Assembly: GCF_000271305.1 (NCBI RefSeq)
Contig: NZ_AKGD01000002.1
Coordinates: 806,001-870,000 of the forward strand
Origin: Hydrocarboniphaga effusa AP103
GTDB lineage: Bacteria > Pseudomonadota > Gammaproteobacteria > Nevskiales > Nevskiaceae
Reading direction: 5' to 3'
Length of the DNA: 64,000 bases
The notes under the pieces are model-generated. The model was not told where the DNA came from. It did no database searches and worked only from the letters and a program-made list of their open reading frames with translations. This document shows, piece by piece, positions 31,957-40,642 of the stretch; positions within the stretch are counted from its first letter, which is position 1; the number at the start of each line of letters is the position of its first letter. Position numbers and translations under genes: made by a program.

Positions 31957-32688
31957 TCAAAGCTTTGGCGGCTGACGCGTAGGATTCGGGCCCGGCGTCG
32001 GTCCGACGCTTGGTGGCAGGACGATCGCCGATGTGCCCTTGCTCTCGTCGCCGACACGCGAAAGTCCTGCGGTGATCAGAAAGCGCATCGCATCTTCGAA
32101 GCTCATGTCGACTTCGGTGAGCAGCGAACGCGGCAGCATGATCGTGTAGCCGCCGATCTGATAGCTCATCGGCAGGTAGACGGCCACTTGATCGTGATCG
32201 TCCGCCAGACCGAACTTGGTGAGGTCTTCGACGGTGATGAAGCCGAGCATGCGAAACGGCAGGTTCGGCAGATTCACCATCACCACCTTGCCGAACGCGC
32301 TGTCGTCCTTCTTCGAGAAGAAGCCGGTCAGGTCGCGCACGGCGCTGTAGACGGTCTTGATCAGCGGCACGCGCTCGAGCTGGTCTTCGATCCACTTGAT
32401 GAACTCGCGGAAGAACACCGCCTGCATGAGCAGGCCGATGATGAAGATCAGTACCAGCGACATCAGCAATCCGGCGCCCGGCCAGCTGCCGGCGTTCGGC
32501 ATGAGCCAGCGCACGAAGCCGCCGAAGAAGGTATCCGCCGCCCCGATGAGCCAGAGGATCACGGCGAAGGTCACCATGATCGGCAGCACCGCGAGCAGGC
32601 CCGTGAAGAAGGTGCGCGAGAACTTGCGCCAGCTCGGGATGTTGGTTCCGGGCGTGAGCAGATTGATCTTGGACCAGTCGATCTTCAT
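31957..32688 (-). CDS. DUF502 family membrane protein
   Basis: A 243-residue protein with two or three transmembrane segments in its first 100 residues. The DUF502 pattern is present: FFTGLLAVLPIMVTFAVILWL near residue 28, PLIKTVYSAVRDLTGFF and a cytoplasmic C-terminal domain with VYLPMSYQIGGYTIMLPR. The C-terminus is Pro-rich. Plant relatives (COV) are linked to vascular patterning. Bacterial function is unknown. ATG 32688 follows the FAH-family gene by 10 nt. Confidence 0.9.
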   Translation of the reverse strand: MKIDWSKINLLTPGTNIPSWRKFSRTFFTGLLAVLPIMVTFAVILWLIGAADTFFGGFVRWLMPNAGSWPGAGLLMSLVLIFIIGLLMQAVFFREFIKWIEDQLERVPLIKTVYSAVRDLTGFFSKKDDSAFGKVVMVNLPNLPFRMLGFITVEDLTKFGLADDHDQVAVYLPMSYQIGGYTIMLPRSLLTEVDMSFEDAMRFLITAGLSRVGDESKGTSAIVLPPSVGPTPGPNPTRQPPKL

Positions 32689-32698
32689 GTCGTCTCGC

Positions 32699-33316
32699 TC
32701 AGGCAAACGTCCATTCGTGGCGGCCCAGGCCGCGGCCCTCGAGTACCGCGCGATCGCCGGGCTTCAGCGGGGCCACGCCTTCGGGCGTGCCGGTATAGAT
32801 CACGTCGCCGGGCTCCAGCGACCAGGTCTGCGACAGAATGTGAATCTGCCGCGCCACCGTGTAGAGCATCTCGCGCGTGCGGCCATGCTGGCGCAGCTCG
32901 CCGTTGACGTGCAGGGTGAATTCGAGCGCCTGCAGGTCCTGTTCGAGATACGGCTTGAAATCGCCGAGCGGAGCGGCGCCGTCGAAGGCCTTGGCGAGCT
33001 CCCACGGAGCGCCCTTGTTCTTGAGCGTGTTCTGCAGGTCGCGCGCGGTCAGGTCGAGCCCGAGCGTGATGCCGGCGACGCAGCCCATCGCGTCTTCGAC
33101 CGCAATGTCGCGGCCGCCACCGGTCAGCAGCACCACGAGCTCGGCTTCGTGATGGATGGTGCCGATGTGCTTGGGCAGCACCACGGGTTCGCCGGCCTCG
33201 ACGACGCAGGACGCCGGCTTCATGAAGATCACGCATTCGCCATCGGCGGCGTTGCCGAGCTCGGCAACGTGCTTGGCGTAGTTGCGGCCGATACAGAAGA
33301 TGCGATTGACGTTCAT
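32699..33316 (-). CDS. fumarylacetoacetate hydrolase family protein
   Basis: A 205-residue FAH-domain protein of the YcgM/FAHD1 size class. Present are the CIGRNYAKHVAELG start and the metal ligands in IHHEAELVVLL (Glu-x-Glu). Further on are LGLDLTARDLQ and the DVIYTGTPEGVAPLKPGD signature. Close relatives act as acylpyruvase or oxaloacetate decarboxylase. Which activity applies here is not decidable from sequence. First gene of a pair with DUF502. Confidence 0.92.
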   Translation of the reverse strand: MNVNRIFCIGRNYAKHVAELGNAADGECVIFMKPASCVVEAGEPVVLPKHIGTIHHEAELVVLLTGGGRDIAVEDAMGCVAGITLGLDLTARDLQNTLKNKGAPWELAKAFDGAAPLGDFKPYLEQDLQALEFTLHVNGELRQHGRTREMLYTVARQIHILSQTWSLEPGDVIYTGTPEGVAPLKPGDRAVLEGRGLGRHEWTFA

Positions 33317-33397
33317 GAGCGCTTCCGGGAGATCGGCCGCGAGTATAGAGCGCCGCAGATGAACGCCGCGTTCCGTCGCGGCGTCCGCAAATCGCGC

Positions 33398-35755
33398 TCA
33401 TTCGAAGCTCATGTCCACCTGCACGCCGAACACGCGCGGCGAGCCGAAGGCGATGGCGCGGCCGGCCTCGATGCCGAAGCCGCCGACGTAGCTGGCGCGG
33501 TAGGTGGCGTAGTCGTCGTCGAGCAGGTTGCGGCCGAAGGCGACGATGGAAACGCGCGAGGTTTCATAGCCCAGGCGCAGATCGAGCAGGCCGTGCGCAT
33601 CGCCGCGTTCGCGCGTGGTATTGGCCGGCGTGGTGTAGCTGGTGCCGGTGTAGGTGTAGGCGATCGAGCCGAACCAGCCGCGCAGCCAGCCGTCGACGAA
33701 GCGCGCGACGCCGCCCGCGCTGCCGGTCCATTCGGGCGCCTTGGCGAAGCGGTTGCCCGAGTAATCATTGCTGCCGGTCTCGTACCGGTCGAAGCGTGCG
33801 TGTGCGTAGCCGGCGTTGAGGTAGACGCTGCTCGCCGCGCCGAGGCGCAGGGAATTCTCGAGTTCGACGCCGTAGAGCGTGGAATCGGCCGCGTTCTGCG
33901 TGAGCAGGGCGCTGCCGTCGGCGTTGGGAACCTGCACCTGCTGGTCGGTCCATTTCGTGTAGTAGACATTGCCGCGCGTCTGCAGGCGGCGATCGAACCA
34001 GGCCGTGCGCAGGCCGGTTTCGACGGTATGCGTGTATTCCGGGTCGTATTGCACGATGTCGCCGTTCTGCGTGTCGACATCGCCGCCGCCCGCGCGATAG
34101 GCCTCGACGTAGGTCAGGAACAGGTTCACCTCAGGCGTCAGCGCATAGCGCAGGCCGATCTTGGGCAGCAGGGCGTCGTAGCTCGCCTTGATCTGGCGAC
34201 CGCTGCCGGTGCCGGGCGTCAGGCCGCCGGTCTGGAACGCGAACAGCGCCGGCACGGTGATCTGCGCGAGCAGGGCGTCGAGCGGGGCCGCCTGCTCAGG
34301 CGCGACCACGAAGCCGTCGGCGCGCGTGATCTGGTAGTTGCTGTAGATCTCGGCGTGCTCGCGGTCGTAGCGCAGGCCGCCGATCAAGGTCAGGCGTTCG
34401 GTGAACTGGTAATCGAATTCGGTGAACACGGCGACGTTGTCGGCGTCGTTCTTCGAATCGAGGTCGAAGTCGACGCGCGCGGCGATCAGATCGCCGACCG
34501 CGGGCACCGGCAGCACTTCGCCGAGCTGCACGTAGAGGTCGCGGCCCTGGTTCGACGAGTCGTAGCGGAAGCGCCCCGCGTAGAGTCCGACCAGGCCGGT
34601 CAGGCCGTTCCAGTCGCGCACGTTGAGGCGCAGCTCCTGGGTCAGCGTGCGGCCGTTCTGGTCGAACTGGTAGCTGCCGTTGTCGGCCGTCGAGGTGTCG
34701 TAATCGGCGAACTCGTGGTTCCTGGAGCGGATCAGTCCGGTGGTCGAGCTCAGCTCGACGTGCTCGCCGAGCAGCTGGCGCAGCCGCAACGAGATCGGAA
34801 CCGAGGTCTGGCCGGCGTCGCGCGGCACGTTGTCGGCCACCGTGCGCGAGTTGCCGTCGGCATCGTCCGGAATCCGGTTGACCGGCTGGGTCAGGCCGTC
34901 GCGATCCGACTTGCCGGCGGTCAGCAGCGCATCGAAGCCCTCGGCGAAGCTCGGGCGCCAGGCCAGCTTGCCGCGCAGCAGCAGGTCTTCGGTCCGGTTC
35001 CAGTCCGGATCGTCGAGCGTAACGTTGCGCACGAAGCCGTCGTCGGCGTGATAGTCGGCCGCGAGCCGGAACGCGAGCCCGCCGCCGATCGGCCCGCCGC
35101 CGGCAGCCGCGTACTGGCGCTCGTTGAGCTCGGCCAGGCGCATGCGCGTGACGAGGTTCCAGTCCTGCGTCGGCTCACGCGTGTTGACCACGACCGCACC
35201 GGCCAGCGCATTGCGCCCCTGGCTCGTCGACTGCGCCCCGCGCAGCACTTCCACCTGCTCGACGTCGAACAGGTCGAGCAGGTTGCCGGACTGGCCGACC
35301 TGGTCGACGGCGACGCCGTCGAGATACGTGCTGATGACCGGCTGGCCCGCGCCGAAGCCCTCGGCACCGCCCGCGCTGACCCCGCGCAGGCTGAAATCGC
35401 CCTCGTTGGTGATGCTCGCGTTGGCGGTGCGCGCGATGACCTCGGAGACGCTGTCGATGCCATAGTCGGTCGCCGCCCGGTTGTTGGTGATCGCGACCGA
35501 ACTGGTGGTCTTGGCGAGCGTGCGGCCGAGCTTTTCGCCGAGCACGACCACTTCTTCGAGCTCGGCAAGATCGTCGGCCCGCCGCGGCAGCGGGGCAGGG
35601 GCTTGGTCGCCGACCGCGATCGCATCGTAGCTGGCCGCTTCGTCGCCCTGGGCGAGCGCCATCGAAATCGAAGCCGGCGCCATCGCCAGAACCGCCCAGC
35701 CCGCAGCCCAGCCACGTCCACCCAGCGCCTTGCCGCGCCGTTCGAAGTCACGCAT
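33398..35755 (-). CDS. TonB-dependent outer-membrane receptor
   Basis: A 785-residue TonB receptor. A long signal peptide (ending near residue 36, ALAQ) is followed by a clear TonB box LEEVVVLGEK (about residue 68-77). The plug shows the VEQVEVLRGAQST signature and GRNALAGAVVVNT. The barrel ends FGVQVDMSFE with a near-terminal Phe. I chose ATG 35755 with the GGGGGG stretch just upstream. An ATG nine codons earlier overlaps the regulatory region. The Fur-like box ahead of it suggests iron-repressed uptake of an iron complex. It is more distant from the 3.4-kb receptor than a duplicate would be. Confidence 0.93.
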   Translation of the reverse strand: MRDFERRGKALGGRGWAAGWAVLAMAPASISMALAQGDEAASYDAIAVGDQAPAPLPRRADDLAELEEVVVLGEKLGRTLAKTTSSVAITNNRAATDYGIDSVSEVIARTANASITNEGDFSLRGVSAGGAEGFGAGQPVISTYLDGVAVDQVGQSGNLLDLFDVEQVEVLRGAQSTSQGRNALAGAVVVNTREPTQDWNLVTRMRLAELNERQYAAAGGGPIGGGLAFRLAADYHADDGFVRNVTLDDPDWNRTEDLLLRGKLAWRPSFAEGFDALLTAGKSDRDGLTQPVNRIPDDADGNSRTVADNVPRDAGQTSVPISLRLRQLLGEHVELSSTTGLIRSRNHEFADYDTSTADNGSYQFDQNGRTLTQELRLNVRDWNGLTGLVGLYAGRFRYDSSNQGRDLYVQLGEVLPVPAVGDLIAARVDFDLDSKNDADNVAVFTEFDYQFTERLTLIGGLRYDREHAEIYSNYQITRADGFVVAPEQAAPLDALLAQITVPALFAFQTGGLTPGTGSGRQIKASYDALLPKIGLRYALTPEVNLFLTYVEAYRAGGGDVDTQNGDIVQYDPEYTHTVETGLRTAWFDRRLQTRGNVYYTKWTDQQVQVPNADGSALLTQNAADSTLYGVELENSLRLGAASSVYLNAGYAHARFDRYETGSNDYSGNRFAKAPEWTGSAGGVARFVDGWLRGWFGSIAYTYTGTSYTTPANTTRERGDAHGLLDLRLGYETSRVSIVAFGRNLLDDDYATYRASYVGGFGIEAGRAIAFGSPRVFGVQVDMSFE

Positions 35756-35778
35756 TCGAGAAATCCCCCCGATTGAGA

Positions 35779-35803
35779 TCAAATGATAAGGAATCTCATT
35801 TGA
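35779..35803. promoter_or_regulatory. Fur-like box before the TonB receptor gene
   Basis: TCAAATGA (35779-35786) and TCATTTGA (35796-35803) are perfect inverted arms. The core on the minus strand, TGAGATT-C-CTTATCA, matches the 7-1-7 Fur consensus at 11 of 14 positions. It lies 24 nt before the receptor ATG (35755), so it would cover the promoter or transcription start. Confidence 0.65.
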
Positions 35804-35872
35804 GTTGAGGGTGACGCACGGTTCATTGGGGCAAATACACCAGGGCGCCGCCGCCCGATGCGCCTAAAGCAA

Positions 35873-35898
35873 CGAACCCCCGCCGGAGCGGGGGTTCG
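35873..35898 (-). terminator. intrinsic terminator after pckA
   Basis: CGAACCCCCGC (35873-35883) and GCGGGGGTTCG (35888-35898) form an 11-bp stem with a 4-nt loop. In the pckA direction it is followed by TTGCTTTAGG. It ends the pckA transcript after the duplicated tail. Confidence 0.75.
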
Positions 35899-35927
35899 GA
35901 ACAGCGGATGCCGCTTGAAGCCTTAGC

Positions 35928-35979
35928 TGCGTTCCCCGATGCCGAAGCTCGCGAAGCCCTTCTTCTTGAAGTTGTCGCG
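35928..35979 (-). pseudogene. duplicated 3' tail of pckA
   Basis: Downstream of the pckA stop, 35938-35979 repeats 36023-36064 with a single mismatch over 42 bp, and similarity continues for about 10 bp more (offset 85 bp). In frame it reads DNFKKKGFASFGIGERS and then a TAA, against the true end DNFKKKGFASFGIEERI. It is a remnant of a short tandem duplication or of a past replacement of the gene end, with no start of its own. Confidence 0.8.
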
Positions 35980-36007
35980 CGATCGAGGGTTGCGCAGCTT
36001 GATCGGC

Positions 36008-37675
36008 CTAGATGCGCTCCTCGATGCCGAAGCTCGCGAAGCCTTTCTTCTTGAAGTTGTCGCGGAACATGTCGCGCAGCTTGGTCGCGGTGGCGTCGTA
36101 CTCGTCCTTGTTCGCCCAGGTGTTGCGCGGATTCAGGATGGCGCTGTCCACGCCCGGGCAGCTCTTGGGCATCTTGAGCTTGAGGATGGGCTGCACTTCG
36201 GTTTCGACGTTGTCGAGCTCACCGTTGAGCGCCGCGTTGAGCAGGGCGCGCGTGACCTTGAGCTTCATGCGCGCGCCGCCGGTGGTGGCGCCGCCACCAC
36301 TCCAGCCCGTGTTGAGCAGGATGCAACGTGCGTTGGCCGTTTCCATCTTCTTGGCGAGCAGCTCGGCATAGACGTTCGGGCGCTGGGCCATGAACGGGCC
36401 GCCGAAGCAGGCCGAGAACGTCGGCTGCGGTTCCTTGACGCCGACTTCAGTGCCGGCGACGCGCGCCGTGAAGCCCGAGACGAAGTGGTACATCACGTCC
36501 TTGGGTTCGAGGATCGACACCGGCGGCAGCACGCCGAAGGCATCGGCGGTCAGCAGCACGATGGTCTTCGGCGCCGGGCCCTGGCCGTTCGGCATGACGT
36601 TCGGGTTGGCGTCGAGCGGGTAGCTGAAGCGCGTGTTCTCGGCGATCGAGCCGTCGAACAGGTCGAGCTCGTCGGGGTGGCACTCTTGCATCTTCTTGCC
36701 GGGCAGCGGCGGCACGTTTTCGATGATCGTGCCGGGCTTGGAAAGGGCCTGGGCGATGACCGGCTCGGCCTCCTTGTCGAGGTCGATCAGCTTGGCGTAG
36801 CAGCCGTCCTCGAGATTGCAGAGACCGTTGTCGGACCAGATGATCTCGTCGTCGCCGATCAGCTTGCGCGCGGCGTCGGCCGACAGCGTGGTCTTGCCGG
36901 TGCCCGACAGGCCGAACAGGATCGCGGCGTCGTTGTTCTTGCCGACGTTGGCCGAGCAGTGCATCGACAGGCGGCCTTCCTTGGGCAGCAGGTAGTTGCC
37001 GACCGTGAAGATGGTCTTCTTGTTGACGCCGCAGTAGTCGGCGCGGCCCGCGACGAGGCAGATCTTGTTGCGCACGTCGATGATGCAGGCGGCCTCGGCG
37101 CGGCTGCCGTCGATCTCGGGCTCGCAGACGAAGCTCGGCACGTTGAGCATGGTCCAGCGGCGCGTGTCGACGTCCTTCACGCCCTGCAGGTCCTTCGGGA
37201 ACATGTTGTGGCAGAACATCGCGTGGGTCGCGTATTCGCCGACGAAGCGGTAGGGCACCGCGAAATCGGGGTCGGAGCCCATGAAGAGATCCTTGACGTA
37301 CAGCGTGGCCTTCTTCTCGTTGAGGTGCGCGATCACGCGCGCCAGAAGGCCTTCGTACTTCTCGGGCTCGTAGGGATTCAGGTCGGCCTTGAACCAGATC
37401 TCGTCGGCCACTTCGGGCCATTTCACCGCGTAGGTGTCGCGCGTGCGGCGGCCGGTGCAATCGGGGTCGGTGTAATAAACCAGCGGGCCTTGGTCGCCGA
37501 GGATGGTCGGGAACGCCTTCTGGTCGTTGTTGCCGCCATCGCGCTGGGTGCGACCGCGGTCGTTGGCGATGGCTTCATGGAACAGCTCGGTCTTGCCGAG
37601 GTTGTACTTGTAGCTGACGGTCTTCAGACCGAACAGTTTCTCGAGATCGGCTTGGAAGCTCGCCTGAAACGTCAT
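36008..37675 (-). CDS. pckA: phosphoenolpyruvate carboxykinase (ATP)
   Basis: A 555-residue ATP-type PEP carboxykinase, the first committed step of gluconeogenesis (oxaloacetate to PEP). The kinase-1a P-loop GLSGTGKTTLSAD, metal-binding region IWSDNGLCNLEDGCYAK, RFSYPLDANPN and LNTGWSGGGATTGGARM are present. The P-loop GLSGTGKT is characteristic of the ATP-dependent, not the GTP-dependent, family. ATG 37675 is preceded by AGGGG. The frame continues to 37741 without similarity. The 3' end has a partial duplicate downstream. Confidence 0.96.
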   Translation of the reverse strand: MTFQASFQADLEKLFGLKTVSYKYNLGKTELFHEAIANDRGRTQRDGGNNDQKAFPTILGDQGPLVYYTDPDCTGRRTRDTYAVKWPEVADEIWFKADLNPYEPEKYEGLLARVIAHLNEKKATLYVKDLFMGSDPDFAVPYRFVGEYATHAMFCHNMFPKDLQGVKDVDTRRWTMLNVPSFVCEPEIDGSRAEAACIIDVRNKICLVAGRADYCGVNKKTIFTVGNYLLPKEGRLSMHCSANVGKNNDAAILFGLSGTGKTTLSADAARKLIGDDEIIWSDNGLCNLEDGCYAKLIDLDKEAEPVIAQALSKPGTIIENVPPLPGKKMQECHPDELDLFDGSIAENTRFSYPLDANPNVMPNGQGPAPKTIVLLTADAFGVLPPVSILEPKDVMYHFVSGFTARVAGTEVGVKEPQPTFSACFGGPFMAQRPNVYAELLAKKMETANARCILLNTGWSGGGATTGGARMKLKVTRALLNAALNGELDNVETEVQPILKLKMPKSCPGVDSAILNPRNTWANKDEYDATATKLRDMFRDNFKKKGFASFGIEERI

Positions 37676-37863
37676 TCGTGATACCCCTGGCTGGCATATG
37701 GAAAACAGATGGATTATGGCTAAATTCATCCGCGGGCGCATGAACCTCTAGTGAAAATATCCATGCAAATTGCGCATTGCGAGTACGGCATTCGCGCATG
37801 CCGGCGACCTATACTGGGCGCTCATTTTGACGACGGCGTAAGCCGATCTGGACGGGCGGCAAC

Positions 37864-38217
37864 ATGACTTTCCCGGCATCTAAGCTTGGCCTCGGCGTGC
37901 TCGGAGCCGTTTTGAGCATGCAAGCATTGGCCCAGACCTCGGCCGCGATTCCGCCAGCCGCGTACGGAAACCGTCAGGCCGGCCAGTTCGGCGATCGCAC
38001 GGCCGGGGCTTTCGGCGACATCGACCAGGGTCACTACGGTGATACCGCCACGGGCAGCTTCCGGCAGGAAAACTATTCCCGCGCCCAGGAAGGCCAGGTG
38101 CGCCCGATCACCGCCAGGCCACTGCCCGCGACGGTGTCCTCGCCGTACATCACGCTCAACAAGCCGGCCGACGAGCCGGCTGCCGACAGCAAGCCCCGGG
38201 CGCAAAAGAAAAAGTAA
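37864..38217 (+). CDS. secreted small protein with internal repeats
   Basis: A 117-residue protein with a signal peptide (about residues 1-24, ending ALAQ). The mature N-terminal part has degenerate repeats of the form x-A-G-x-F-G-D (QAGQFGDR, TAGAFGDI, then QGHYGDT and ATGSF), and the C-terminus is Lys-rich (QKKK). Composition is Gly/Ala/Asp-rich. A TATACT -10 element lies at 37810-37815. The family is not recognised. Small periplasmic or surface protein is the most that can be said. Confidence 0.7.
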   Translation: MTFPASKLGLGVLGAVLSMQALAQTSAAIPPAAYGNRQAGQFGDRTAGAFGDIDQGHYGDTATGSFRQENYSRAQEGQVRPITARPLPATVSSPYITLNKPADEPAADSKPRAQKKK

Positions 38218-38279
38218 GCCGGGAGCCAAGTGCTTTCCAAGTCTGGGTCGGCGGCCACGCCGCGCGACCCGTCACGGTC

Positions 38280-39560
38280 TCAGGCGCGGCGGTAGACGAC
38301 CTGTCCGGCGTGCAGCGTGAGGTTCACGCGACCCTTGAACCCGTAGCCCGCGAACGGCGTGTTGCGTCCGCGGCTGACGAATTCGCGCGGCTCGAGCGTC
38401 CACTGCGCATCGGGATCGACGAGCACCAGATTCGCCACCGCCTTCGACTTGAGCGCCGCAGCCGGGCGGCCGAGCACCTGCGACGGTCCCAGGCTCAGGC
38501 GGGTCGCCACTTCGAGCGGGCTCAGGATGCCGTCGTGGACCAGACGAAGGCTCAGCGGCAGCAGGGTTTCGAGCGCCGAAATGCCCGGCTCGGTCATCGG
38601 GAACGGATCGACCTTGGCGTCGGCCTCGTGCGGCTGATGGTCCGAGCAGATCGAGCCGATCACGCCGCGCTGGAGCGCATCGCGCAATGCGTCACGATCG
38701 TGGGTCGCGCGTAACGGCGGGATGACATGTGTCATCGCGTCGAAGCCCTCGACATCCGCGTCGGTCAGGAATAGCTGGTGGGCCGCGACGTCGGCGGTGA
38801 TCGGCAGGCCGCGCGATTGCGCGGACTCGACGAGCATCGCCCCGCTGGCCGTCGACAGCCGGCAGAAGTGCACGCGCGCGCCGGTGTCTTCGACGAGCGA
38901 AATCCACAGCCGCAGGGCGGCCACTTCGGCGGCGACCGGAATCGGCGGCAGGCCCAGGCGCGTGCCGACCGGACCTTCGTGCGCGCAGCCGCCATTGGAC
39001 AGCGCGGCGTCCTGCGCGAACACGTGGATGACCTGGCCGAGCCCGTGCGCATATTCGAGAGCCCGGCGGACGACCAGGGCATCGCGCAGCGGGGCGAAAG
39101 CCTGGCTGTAACCGACGCAGCCGGCGCGCTTGAGCGCGCTCATGCTGGCGAGTGCTTCGCCCTTCAGGCCCTGCGTGAGCGCCCCGAGGATTTCGATGTC
39201 GAGCCCGCCGCTTCGGGCCGCGATGCCGCGGATGCGGTCGACCATGGCCGGGGTGTCGACGACCGGCGAGGTGTCCGGCGGCAGGACCACGCAGCCGATG
39301 CCGCCGGCCTGCGCGGCGCGGGTTTCGCTCGCGAGGCTGGCCTTGTGCGTCGCGCCGGGCTCGCGGAAGCGCGCGGCGAGGTCGACAGCGGACGGCATCA
39401 GCCACAGGCCATGGCCGGAAATCGTTTCGTCGTAGCGCGTGCTCGGCAGCGAAGCGTCGTGATGGTCGATGCGGCCGTCGCGAATACCGACGCTGGCGAT
39501 CGCATCGGTGCCGGCGACCGGGTCGAGCACGCGGACGTCGGTGATCAGCAGGGAGGTCAT
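38280..39560 (-). CDS. pyrX: dihydroorotase-like non-catalytic subunit of aspartate transcarbamoylase
   Basis: A 426-residue amidohydrolase-fold protein of the dihydroorotase family. The zinc-binding DxHxHxR motif of active enzymes is replaced by [10 protein letters not shown] (near residue 60), so both metal histidines are missing and catalysis of dihydroorotate formation is unlikely. In pseudomonads such a pseudo-DHOase, PyrC' (PyrX), is required to assemble active PyrB. Its ATG overlaps the pyrB stop by 4 nt, supporting that pairing. A separate active PyrC should exist elsewhere in the genome. Confidence 0.88.
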   Translation of the reverse strand: MTSLLITDVRVLDPVAGTDAIASVGIRDGRIDHHDASLPSTRYDETISGHGLWLMPSAVDLAARFREPGATHKASLASETRAAQAGGIGCVVLPPDTSPVVDTPAMVDRIRGIAARSGGLDIEILGALTQGLKGEALASMSALKRAGCVGYSQAFAPLRDALVVRRALEYAHGLGQVIHVFAQDAALSNGGCAHEGPVGTRLGLPPIPVAAEVAALRLWISLVEDTGARVHFCRLSTASGAMLVESAQSRGLPITADVAAHQLFLTDADVEGFDAMTHVIPPLRATHDRDALRDALQRGVIGSICSDHQPHEADAKVDPFPMTEPGISALETLLPLSLRLVHDGILSPLEVATRLSLGPSQVLGRPAAALKSKAVANLVLVDPDAQWTLEPREFVSRGRNTPFAGYGFKGRVNLTLHAGQVVYRRA

Positions 39561-40549
39561 GCGCCGGCTCCGGTCGCACCGGCGGTCTCGCCGAGGATTT
39601 CCGCCATCACCGCCATGCGCACCGCGATGCCGTAGGTGACCTGGTTGAGGATCAGCGAGCGCTCGTCGTAGGCGAGGTCGCCTTCGAGCTCGACGCCGCG
39701 GTTGATCGGCCCCGGATGCATGATCACGGCGTCCGGCTTGAGCCGGGCGAGGCGCTCGCGCGTCAGGCCGAAATCGGCGTGGAATTCGGACAGCGAGGGC
39801 AGGAAGGCGCCGAGCATGCGTTCCTTCTGCAGGCGCAGCAGGATCACCACGTCGACGCCTTCGAGGCCGCGTTCGAGTTCGTGGAACACGCGCACGCCCA
39901 TCGCCTCGATGCCGACCGGAACCAGCGGCGGCGGGGCGATCACGCGAATGTCGGTGCAGCCGAGCGTGCGCAGGCCGTGGATGTCCGAGCGCGCGACGCG
40001 CGAATGCAGCACGTCGCCGACGATCGCCACCGACAGTCCCGAAAAGTCCGGCCTGCCGGGCGCCTTGTGCGCGCGGATCGTGAACATGTCGAGCAGGCCC
40101 TGCGTCGGATGTGCATGGCGGCCGTCGCCGGCGTTGAGGATCGCCACGCCGGGCGCCGCGTGCTCGGCGAAGAAATGCGCTGCGCCGCTGGACTCGTGGC
40201 GGACCACGAACATGTCGGCCTGCATCGATTCCATGGTCTTGAGCGTATCGAGCAGGGTCTCGCCCTTGGAGGTCGAGCTCGCCGCGATCTGCAGGTTGAT
40301 GACGTCGGCCGAGAGCCGCTTGGCGGCCACTTCGAACGTGGTGCGGGTGCGCGTGGAGGCTTCGAAGAACAGGTTGACGACGGTGCGTCCGGTCAGCAGC
40401 GGCAGCTTCTTCTCGGGGCCCGAGGTGGCCTCGGCGAGTTCGGCGGCGCGGTCGAGCAGCGACAGGATCAGCTCCCGCGACAAGCCTTCCATCGTCAGCA
40501 AATGCCGGAGCCGGCCGCGGCTGTCGAGTTGCAGGTTGGGGGTCTTCAT
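39557..40549 (-). CDS. pyrB: aspartate carbamoyltransferase catalytic subunit
   Basis: A 330-residue aspartate transcarbamoylase that makes carbamoyl-aspartate in pyrimidine synthesis. The carbamoyl-phosphate motif [13 protein letters not shown] is near residue 63, the [10 protein letters not shown] substrate loop and [11 protein letters not shown] are present. Length and N-terminal extension fit the PyrB-PyrX class (longer than E. coli PyrB). It starts with the ATG at 40549, 93 bp from the divergent msbA, and is followed by pyrX with coupled translation. Confidence 0.97.
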   Translation of the reverse strand: MKTPNLQLDSRGRLRHLLTMEGLSRELILSLLDRAAELAEATSGPEKKLPLLTGRTVVNLFFEASTRTRTTFEVAAKRLSADVINLQIAASSTSKGETLLDTLKTMESMQADMFVVRHESSGAAHFFAEHAAPGVAILNAGDGRHAHPTQGLLDMFTIRAHKAPGRPDFSGLSVAIVGDVLHSRVARSDIHGLRTLGCTDIRVIAPPPLVPVGIEAMGVRVFHELERGLEGVDVVILLRLQKERMLGAFLPSLSEFHADFGLTRERLARLKPDAVIMHPGPINRGVELEGDLAYDERSLILNQVTYGIAVRMAVMAEILGETAGATGAGA

Positions 40550-40642
40550 GCTGGGGCGCGAGTCTACCAGCGGCGGCGCCGTCTCGCCCTATTGCGCGTG
40601 CCGTGAAATGTGTTCGTCACGGCTTCGCTACCATAGGCGGAA

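Noticed and set aside
32357..35776. Very long plus-strand open frame (over 1100 codons) antisense to the TonB receptor, FAH and DUF502 genes
   Set aside because: It is the high-GC mirror of three well-supported minus-strand genes, rich in Arg/Ala/Val without any family motif.
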